Shown here in pieces: positions 8,243-20,000 of a stretch of DNA of 20,000 nucleotides. The stretch comes from Sphaeroforma sirkka (taxonomy: Eukaryota; Opisthokonta; Ichthyosporea; Ichthyophonida): assembly GCA_001586965.3 (NCBI GenBank), contig LUCW03000228.1, positions 1 to 20,000 on the forward strand, in the 5' to 3' direction. The number at the start of each line of letters is the position of its first letter. The stretch's first letter is position 1. The position numbers and the translations under genes were made by a program. The notes beneath the pieces were generated by a model. That model searched no databases. It saw only the letters and a list, made by a program, of their open reading frames with translations, and was not told where the DNA came from.

Positions 8243-8270
8243 CAGTTTATCAGATTATTCTGATAAACTG
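8243..8270. repeat. perfect 11-bp inverted repeat with 6-nt loop
   Basis: CAGTTTATCAG at 8243-8253 and CTGATAAACTG at 8260-8270 are exact reverse complements around the loop ATTATT. This is the third inverted repeat within 230 bp. Confidence 0.9.
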
Positions 8271-8559
8271 TAAAACTTGTAATAAACCTAAAATAATCAA
8301 ATAAATATAAGTACTTGTATTCTGACCACACCTCGCCCGTAAGAACACCAGAACGGTGCCGACTGAGGATAAGAATTTCTGCTTGGCGGTCGATTATTCT
8401 ATGCATAACCCTCACATGCATAATCTACCGGTGACGCTGCCTACGGAGGACGACACGCTTAACTATGCACGAGGCGCGCATATCCTTACATGTATAAATT
8501 TGGCCACCTCCTATCACTAGCTAACGATAGCACCGAATTGTCAATATATCCTCACGTTT
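8271..8559. other. stretch without a recognised gene
   Basis: A somewhat GC-richer block at about 8325-8475 sits between AT-rich sequences. A minus-strand frame of 70 codons (8421-8209) crosses it but runs into the hairpin cluster and has no recognisable domain. It may be an old mobile-element fragment. Confidence 0.3.
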
Positions 8560-9073
8560 TATACCCCAGATGGTTGCTTTTACCAGCCCGTTTGCTGGAA
8601 AGCATACAAAACGGCTGTTTCGATATATAGCAATACAAGCTGCACACGTTCCAACCAACGAGTTAAAGCCGCCCGACCTACATCGAACAGTAGACATTAT
8701 GATCGAGAAGAATATCAAGCTGCAGCCAACAAAGTGTCAAAAAGTTCGTCTACCAGAGGGGATGGCACATCTGTTCGGTCGGGATATTTTAGATCATGAG
8801 TCCAGGATTGACCGCGACTAGCTGAAAGATTTCCTCACCGCGCCAGTTCCCAAGAATCGGAAGAAACTGATATCTTTCCTCGCCATGATGTCTTAGCGGT
8901 CCGGCATGGCGCATAGCCCCATTATGCGTGCACAATTGAACCACTCGCCCGCCTCACAAAGGAAAGAGCGGTTTTCGCTTCGGGAACTGAGCAGCAGCTG
9001 GCTTGGGATAAAGCCTTCTTCCATCTGTCGATGAGGATAAAGCTGTACCAGCCGCTCCCGCACCAGTGGCTCG
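8560..9073 (+). pseudogene. decayed Ty3/gypsy pol: end of reverse transcriptase and connection
   Basis: The frame from 8570 reads through KNIKLQPTKCQ, the motif that ends the RT palm-thumb region in Ty3/gypsy elements, then HLFGRDILDHESRIDRD. After an in-frame TAG (8819-8821) it continues with APVPKNRKKLISFL, typical of the thumb-connection boundary. Another stop follows at 8894, and from about 8936 a different frame gives LARLTKERAVF and LAWDKAFFHL, the usual connection motif before RNase H, ending at TAA 9078-9080. The sequence differs from the minus-strand element, so it is an independent and much older copy. Only the C-terminal RT is recognisable; the YxDD region is lost or unrecognisable upstream. 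Confidence 0.75.
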
Positions 9074-9090
9074 TCATATAAAACAGCCGT

Positions 9091-9650
9091 GGGCATGACC
9101 CTGAAGGCCCAAATGGAGGGAAGGATTTCCGTAAACTTCGAAGGGTATTACTAGGTTTTAAATTATGTTAAATAAACTAAGATACAATTCAAGTCAGCTA
9201 GGATTTGGCAGTGGTAGTTTGTGTAAGAATGATCGGGACTGCCTCTTGGTACGAGCCTTGATATCCTCGAACACACAGGACGTACCTCTAGCTGTTCTTT
9301 ATTAGTTTTCACTAGAGGTACTAATTATTCATGGTCACATGCCTAAGTTAAAGATAGACATAAGAATGAAGAAAAGCTATAAAAAAAGACTTATCGGATT
9401 TTGGAGATTGGCGTGAAGACCAAAATCTGTAAGTAGTGGTTCAGAGATTATCAAAATTTAGTCTATAATATTCTACATCTACGAATGTCTCAAATAGATC
9501 CAAGTAAATGAGTCATGTCAAATACTCAAGCTATTGGAGCCATCAAAGTGAATTTAGAACATTTTGGCAATATTGGAAAAGAACTTGTATTGAAATATTT
9601 TAATACAAATAAAAACCAATGTGTAATCTCATTTGATCTTGATGCTTAGA
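9091..9650. other. AT-rich interruption inside the old gypsy fossil
   Basis: Between the connection region and RNase H of the decayed element lie about 550 bp that are clearly AT-richer than both flanks and have no coding signal. An intact pol would have only a short gap here, so this looks like a later insertion or replacement. I found no clear terminal repeats or target duplication. Confidence 0.4.
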
Positions 9651-9721
9651 CTGACCGGAGGCCGTATTTCTGCATTTCTTGCTATGTAGCGGGAGAAATA
9701 GACAACGCGCCGTTCTCACAG

Positions 9722-10320
9722 TTGGCATTGGAAGCCGCGAAATCGCATATCTTTGACCAGACAGACCTCATAATGGGCCTGCAAGCATTGGCACCGCAAT
9801 TCTCCGCCGAGGCAATACAACCAACGGATGCCGACGAAGTGGGCTCAGGTCTCCGCCCCACGCTTTATGACACTTCATCACACGGGTACGTAGCCACAGG
9901 GTACAGAAAACATATACGATATCATCGTCGTCCGGCACAACGTCGGTACCCAGGGCTATGCGGTCATCCGAAAGGAGATAATCGACGTCGACATCACCAT
10001 CAAGGGTCACTTAAAGCTCTTTCCAGGTGTTCTTGCAATTAGTACTCTGAAATCGGCGCAGCAAAACTATGGTGCTACGGGCCGCGATATGACGGTGTGT
10101 AAATTTGCAGCCAGAATGGCTTTGAACATCCTGCAGCGGTTGCATCGCCGTACTAAATATGATGAAAAACCTCGGCAAAAACACCGAGGGCGATACAATG
10201 GAAAGTCGCCGAATCCTCCGGTCTATCCAGGTCATATATGAGTTACAAATTGGCTACCAGTATGTCCCAGGGCCTCTAAACACCTTCGGTGACCACATGT
10301 TGCGGTGCTGCAACCATTTG
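9722..10320 (+). pseudogene. decayed Ty3/gypsy pol: RNase H region
   Basis: From about 9910 a plus-strand frame stays open to a TGA near 10240. It includes KSAQQNYGATGRDM, the motif around the catalytic glutamate of Ty3/gypsy RNase H (usually followed by the hydrophobic A-V-V helix). A second frame from about 10200 then gives QIGYQYVPGPLNTFGDHMLR, the closing RNase H motif (Y-x-P-G-x-x-N, D-x-L-x-R). The central FTDHKxL motif is missing, so the domain is internally deleted or scrambled. The first 200 bp (9722-9910) are open but not recognisable. Confidence 0.68.
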
Positions 10321-11188
10321 AACCCACTCGTGCCCCCAGCGAACAAGCGTGTGGAATGGCCAGCTGTGCTGGCCATGCCACCAGGTCTTGGCGGTACTCA
10401 TCATTGCAACTAAACCGTCTGTGGTTTCATCGATCCATAGGGGTCTTTGGAGCCGAGTACGCAATTGAGATATTCGTCAGAGAGGAGAAAATCTACAGGC
10501 GGTCAACTGCAGTAACGAACGAGGGGGGGGGGGGGAGTTGAATATGGCTGTGGCTTCTTTGAGTTTAAATTCGACGACAAACATTGCTATGGGAACTCCC
10601 CTTTTGGTATATTGGCTGGTGTATTGTACCACATCACACTTTCCGGAATGCGTCAATCGTGTTGCGTGTGCCCTTCTGGGACACAGTCCCACGGCTTCCA
10701 TCTCTTTTGGAATAATAGCGGCCCGCCAAATCGGATCACAAATGAGGTGTACATATTTCTCATGAGAGGGGATCGGGCGGTTGGCTTACCGCCTTGGAAG
10801 TATACGCTCCCGGCACACGTCAAGAGTGGAGCAGGCATGAAATTGTCCGGTGCCCCGATCGTTCTGGCGCCAAATGGACCGTAGCGGTACTCCGACCGCC
10901 CTGTGTCATGTTGGATTCGTGCTACTCGATCACGACGCGCGCTCCGAAGGCTGCCGATGCACACCTGGGTAGTGCCGAGGACAATTCGCTTGTTGTGGTG
11001 CAAACTTGACAAGACAGCGGTAGTTGTAACCAACATGCAGGAGCAACCAGTGGTGCCTCAAGTCACACCACACCAGCAGTCTGCAGCTCTTGACGATGAG
11101 TAGACGACATTCGGGCAATTTCAACGAGTGCGGACACCACCCTTGACCAGGACGACGCCTCATCTTTTGCAATCAGCGGCGACAAAGC
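10321..11188 (+). pseudogene. probable remains of integrase of the decayed gypsy element
   Basis: Downstream of RNase H the plus strand should carry integrase. A frame near 10547-10640 reads FEFKFDDKHCYGNSPFGILAG, resembling the region after the integrase catalytic core (N-x-x-x-H-x-x-G-x-S-P-F-x-I). I cannot find the HHCC finger or the D,D35E core, so most of the domain is lost or too diverged. A 13-base G run at 10523-10535 interrupts the reading here. The assignment rests on position and one weak motif. Confidence 0.4.
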
Positions 11189-11449
11189 TTGCCAAGGGCT
11201 ACTGAATCTTCACCAGCCCTGGACGGTGGTCTGGACCTTGGTTTAACCTCGGACATATGGTCTCTGCACACCGAACTGGTTGAACAACCAACCCTCGATA
11301 TACAGGAGCTCCCAGAGGAGGTCAATTCTCTGCCGGACAGGAATGTCAGCCGGGTGCGTATACGTGATCGTTTTTTGACCAAAGTTTACTCCAACAATCA
11401 ACTGTTTTTCGATATTGGGATTCTGGGGTCGCTTCTTGATTGCCCTTGA
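11189..11449 (+). CDS. unrecognised 86-codon open frame next to the decayed gypsy element
   Basis: ATG at 11189 runs to a stop at 11447-11449. The product is acidic in its first half (leucine, glutamate and proline rich, near LVEQPTLDIQELPEEVN) and more basic after RNVSRVRIRDRF, with no recognised motif. It sits directly after the gypsy remains in the same orientation and has similar base composition, so it may be the C-terminal tail of that element rather than a gene. An intact frame of this length can also occur by chance. Confidence 0.25.
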   Translation: MPRATESSPALDGGLDLGLTSDIWSLHTELVEQPTLDIQELPEEVNSLPDRNVSRVRIRDRFLTKVYSNNQLFFDIGILGSLLDCP

Positions 11450-14340
11450 TTCATGTTCTTTTATTAGTGGCGTGCATCAGCACTCATTACGAATCGGGGT
11501 GGATGAACTCGGCTTTCAATTTGCTTTCAACAACGCACGTTCGAAAACAGTGCGTGTTTAATGTGCTGACATACGAGAAGACGTCAACCTGCAGTTAGTA
11601 TTCCTATCGAAAGCACCCTGAATAGTGACTTTTTGGTTTGAGTGAAGATGGAAGGCATTAGTCATAATTAAGTAGTGCTTTTGTTCTTCTACATGTAATC
11701 GTAGTATTGTTGGTATGTTTACAGTTCTATTCTGAGCCACTCTAAAAATGTAGTTTACAACGTCTACGTTGAGACACTGCTCGTTGGTTTTACGCTATTT
11801 ATAGTACTTAAAATACAAAACTACTACCAGCAGGCGTTTCCAATCAGATTCGGTTGTTGTGCGTAGTCTCATAGAGGTTTTTCGCTCGATATTGCAATAT
11901 GTAACATTGCCAATGTAGAAACGGACGGTATCTGAACGGATATCACTTTTAGCAAGAAACATAACTGTCCCTTCCTGCAAATTACGAACGTTAAAGAAGG
12001 GATCAACAATTGTGAGACTGATGGTCACCGTCTAGTGTAGATGAATTTACGTTCACGGTAAGTCTGTGCTGTATATAAACCGACATGTTCAAATTGATTT
12101 TGAAGGTGCAATACCCAATCTTTATTGTTTCTATTGTCCTGAAGGTTGACATTAGATAGAAATTGAGATAGCTCTCGTATAAAGTATACAGAGTACCTGG
12201 AAAGATATGACCAAAGGAAACAATAGATCTCATCTCTAGTACGTTTATCTCAGCAGAAAAAACTTGTGTTTTTTAATTCACTAGACTTAGATTTATGCTA
12301 TATTTCTGGTGACTCTGATATCAAGAACATTGGATCCTGTCCCAAAACTCAGTATTTGATGATTTTGTGGCTTTGAGTTTGAAATGTCTTTTTTAATAAT
12401 CCAGTCCCAAAGACTGTACTGCCGAGTCTAATTCATACCTACACATTGACAGAGAAATCGTGTAAACACATATCGGTAGGATGTGTCGGACCAGAGGGTC
12501 AGGTTTTGTGTCCAATGCGGACTGTAATTCGTAGCAAATCTATGTCTGCGCTTTACGTGTACACATGCTTGGCGTTACTTTCACTCACTAACGGTCACCT
12601 ATGGAATTGAATGAAGTCGCTGGATGCCTTAATTGCGATTTCCTCCTACAACAACGTGAGCGCTCTACAAGTCGACGCTAGTTGTCGGGCACCTAACAGA
12701 AAGTGGTATGCGCTGAAAATACCGTTCTCGATCACAAACGCCGAATCTCACTAGTCTACCAGCTACCTATTAGCAGGAAAAGTCATGTATCCAGCTAAAG
12801 TTGAATTCACCTATATTTATAACGTGCACGCTACTATGTACGGAGAAGCATGCTGTATGTCGGGGAAGGTCTGAAGCCCCTGAAGGTACTCTATTTGGTA
12901 TCAGTTCTCATGACAAATGAAACAACAAAGAGTCATTCTTTGTATAACACGCCCTAGAAACCTTGAAATAATGGCAAACCTTCGAAGTATTGAAGAGAAC
13001 AATTGCGAGAATCCCTAGATAAACTTCTTGAGAATTGAAGGATAATGCATTCTGCTCCAATACAGGTGCAGCAGCTAACGGTAATAATCGTACGTTGTTA
13101 ACAATGGAAGCTGAGCAATATTTGTAGAGCTGCTGTTGCAAGAGCTATATATGTTGCTCCAATACCAAGAGCGTACGAGGAGACTACTTGATAATGAATG
13201 AGATGTGGAATCACTGAAATATCTACAGGCGAAATAAGTAAGTTGAGAACGGGTGGTCGTTAATCGATCAAGGAATGGTGAGACCAAATGACCACCAGTA
13301 AATACAGATATGGAAGGTAAACAACCTGCGCTGACAGATGAAACAGCGTTGGGAATAAGTATGACGGTAGATCATGGTTATTCATAGCCTGATTGTCATG
13401 CTACAAAAGATCAAAAACTGACTATAAATAAACCAGGCATCAGAATTCTGAACTATCATACTTTGACCTTCTAACTTTCAGCCATTAAAGCCCAATCAAA
13501 CCCACTTTGGCCGAACGTCTATAATTACCCATGGCAGCCACATGTGAGTTACCTACCCCTATTCTCCACATATATCCACAAAATGCTTGCTAAAACGAAA
13601 TGAACAAAGAACCATACGACAGACAAATCCCAATTCATAGCTACAGTAGCAGATTGGGCAATTGAGTCAATTCTAACATTCGGCTTTTACCGAACAATGA
13701 TGCAAGAGGCTATACAAAGCATTAACACCAAGAACACGAAAGATGCTTGTAGGTTCTTACTCAAAATACGGTGGATATCTCACAGGTAGCATAGCAATTG
13801 GCAATACAAATGTAGAGCGAACAGTTGATTTAGAATTCGTATTCAACGTCCTGTTGGACAGTATTTTAGATCATGCCCTCACTCTAGTAGCACATCTTGG
13901 ATTGTACATCATAATGTGAAGCCATTACTACATGTTAAAGAGAATCGCCAGGCCAGATCAAGTAAAACCAGACTGTCGAAGTTCAATAGCTTTAATTCTC
14001 GTTTGACATATAATAGAGACTTCCTCCCTCATTCCTGGCAACATTCTTTTACCCGGAATAACCACATCGTTTGACTTTCAGTTACGTACAGAGCAACTGC
14101 GGTTAGTGTTTTCATCTTTTCGGCTTGTTAAAAGCGTCCTATACAAAGCTTTCCCTTGTGAGCGGGGCATTAGCGCCATCTCAATTACCATCTCGACTGA
14201 GCTCTATATCAAAGCGCATGAGTAAGTCTCTCAATACGTAAGTGGGTTGAAATATCCATACAATCAAATGTGCATATGTGAGCATTTTCGTACTTTCCCA
14301 CAGAGGAAAATACATCAACGATTTTTCCATTCGAAAATGA
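11450..14340. other. AT-rich intergenic stretch without recognised features
   Basis: I looked on both strands for coding motifs, repeats and RNA genes over these ~2.9 kb and found nothing I can support. All open frames are under 80 codons and none reads like a known domain. Confidence 0.5.
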
Positions 14341-14381
14341 GCTTGCTCTAATAATAATCGCGCTGCAAAGCGATTTGATAG

Positions 14382-15038
14382 GTGGATAGGATAGTTCGCA
14401 AGACTAACTGCACTCCCTATCGTACATTATTCGGATTCCAATTATGCTTTCAGTTTTCCGGCACATTTTCTGGCCTGGATTTCAAATATTCAAACGCATC
14501 TATTTTTCCAAATTTCAATGCGTCATCGGCAGCTGCACAAGGAATTAAGTTGAGCCGACGTCAAACTAGGTCTTGTTGGTGTTTTGTCAAAAACAGCATT
14601 ATAATAATGAAGTGAATGGTAAAGCACCACAACACAAACTTCATTCGAAAACCATTTGCCCAAGAGGCAGCATCACTTGTATGTCAAGATACAAACAAAT
14701 GCGAGAGAACACACATTATGGCGGTTCAGTTCATTGACCAAGGAAACCATACACACCATCGCAATGTCAATTGCAATCAACCACGCAAACCACAACCAAA
14801 TTTAAGTGCAGACACAGGATGTATGCTAATGACAGCCGAATACATGGAGTGCTGGGAAAAAGTGGAACCGAATGCTACGTTGTATACCTGTTTGATCATA
14901 ACAATCCTTTGCTGCCAAATCGCAGAGACTCGTACCTACCAGCCAGTGGAAAGACCAAAAGGCGACAAGAAACCAAAAAATGTTCAGCGTGATAGATGGA
15001 TGGGGCAGCGAATAGAACACTTCAAGTCAAGACTATAG
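14382..15038 (+). pseudogene. possible fossil of a retroelement integrase C-terminal region
   Basis: A frame from 14382 begins with NCTPYRTLFGFQL, resembling the T-P-[YF]-x-L-x-F-G segment after the integrase core of gypsy-type elements. About 60 codons later, near 14588-14625, another frame gives QKHYNN-like residues followed by VNGK, similar to the Q-K-x-Y-Y-D-x-x-V-x-G-K stretch expected at that distance. A third frame near 14840-14930 reads GVLGKSGTECYVVYL, weakly like a GPY module. Each match is poor alone; only their order and spacing suggest a relic. The 140-codon frame 14616-15038 is probably a chance opening. Confidence 0.27.
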
Positions 15039-15410
15039 TCTACAGTACAACCATTCGTACAGGAGCCCATATAGAGATATGTAATTTTAGGGCATCTATT
15101 TATCGATATAATGGCGTACAATTGGCATCGATGCAAATTGGAGACATGTCATTCTGGTGGCCACGAAAAGTGGAATACAAGTACTCATAGTTTGCTTACG
15201 ATTTTAAAACACGTACTCAGATCCCGCTTCTGAGCAATCGACACGAACCGCACCATACCAAAATGAATGTGAGACTAGATGGTGCACTGATATCGTTTAC
15301 GCAGCCGAGTCCTACACTCAAATCTACAAAACAAGTACTACATCATTCCTACATACTGCGCACAGAAACGATGATTGCTAGTGTAGTTATCCCACTCGAT
15401 GCAGCCACGA

Positions 15411-19873
<4,463 letters not shown>

Positions 19874-20000
19874 CTGGCATAGGTACACGAAGAGGGAATA
19901 CATCATACACAGCATCCACAAAAGTATATACTCAATAGGGTTTAGTCGAGGGGTTAACTTGGAAACACACGAATAGTATATATGTTTTCAGGTCTCTTGG

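Noticed and set aside
8228..8243. CCCTAAA-like telomeric repeat
   Set aside because: Only about two imperfect copies are present in an AT-rich stretch, easily explained by chance.
10653..11036. 127-codon minus-strand frame
   Set aside because: It is antisense to the region expected to hold the remains of the plus-strand integrase and has no recognisable domain.
14616..15038. 140-codon plus-strand frame as a host gene
   Set aside because: Its composition is unlike a folded protein and it overlaps the weak integrase-like motifs in other frames; no start context or splice evidence supports it.

Overview
This window looks like animal (metazoan) nuclear DNA, probably from an invertebrate with a repeat-rich genome; I cannot name the species. 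The evidence is an intron-split gene on the minus strand (15.4-19.9 kb) whose joined exons match the ankyrin-repeat protein ANKRD16. Its introns have GT-AG boundaries and vary in length, and one is full of TA/CA microsatellites. The rest is mainly Ty3/gypsy-type retrotransposon DNA at different stages of decay. There are no bacterial-style operons, rRNA genes, tRNA genes or CRISPR arrays that I can see.

Layout. (1) 1-765: two arrays of a diverged ~30-35 bp minisatellite, split by about 220 bp of non-repeat sequence. On the minus strand, array B units carry a GAGTATAAA core. They lie just downstream of the retrotransposon pol stop. (2) 766-6803, minus strand: one nearly complete internal region of a chromodomain-type Ty3/gypsy element. 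In order it has gag, a zinc-knuckle-like region, protease (DTGA), reverse transcriptase (YIDD), RNase H, a Dam-methyltransferase-like domain with an NPPW motif, integrase (HHCC zinc finger, D,D35E core, GPY module) and a C-terminal chromodomain. About 15 small frame breaks and one in-frame TGA interrupt it, but the domains themselves are well preserved. (3) 6804-8560: leader and possible 5' LTR territory, with a three-copy 19-bp repeat and a cluster of three inverted repeats. (4) 8560 to about 10.7 kb, plus strand: a much older gypsy pol fossil (end of RT, RNase H, perhaps integrase), interrupted by about 550 bp of AT-rich DNA. (5) 11.45-14.3 kb: AT-rich DNA in which I recognise nothing. (6) 14.38-15.0 kb: a faint possible integrase tail. 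(7) 15.4-19.9 kb, minus strand: six exons of ANKRD16; the 5' end lies beyond the window and the 3' end is unresolved.

What works together. The retroelement domains form one gag-pol unit. The Dam-like module between RNase H and integrase and the array of TATA-like repeats after pol are its unusual parts. ANKRD16 is an independent host gene. In mammals it assists alanyl-tRNA synthetase in clearing mis-activated serine; the copy here keeps the fold but appears to lack two of the three lysines I recall as serine acceptors. One of its introns holds tandem repeats that duplicate a 5' splice site.
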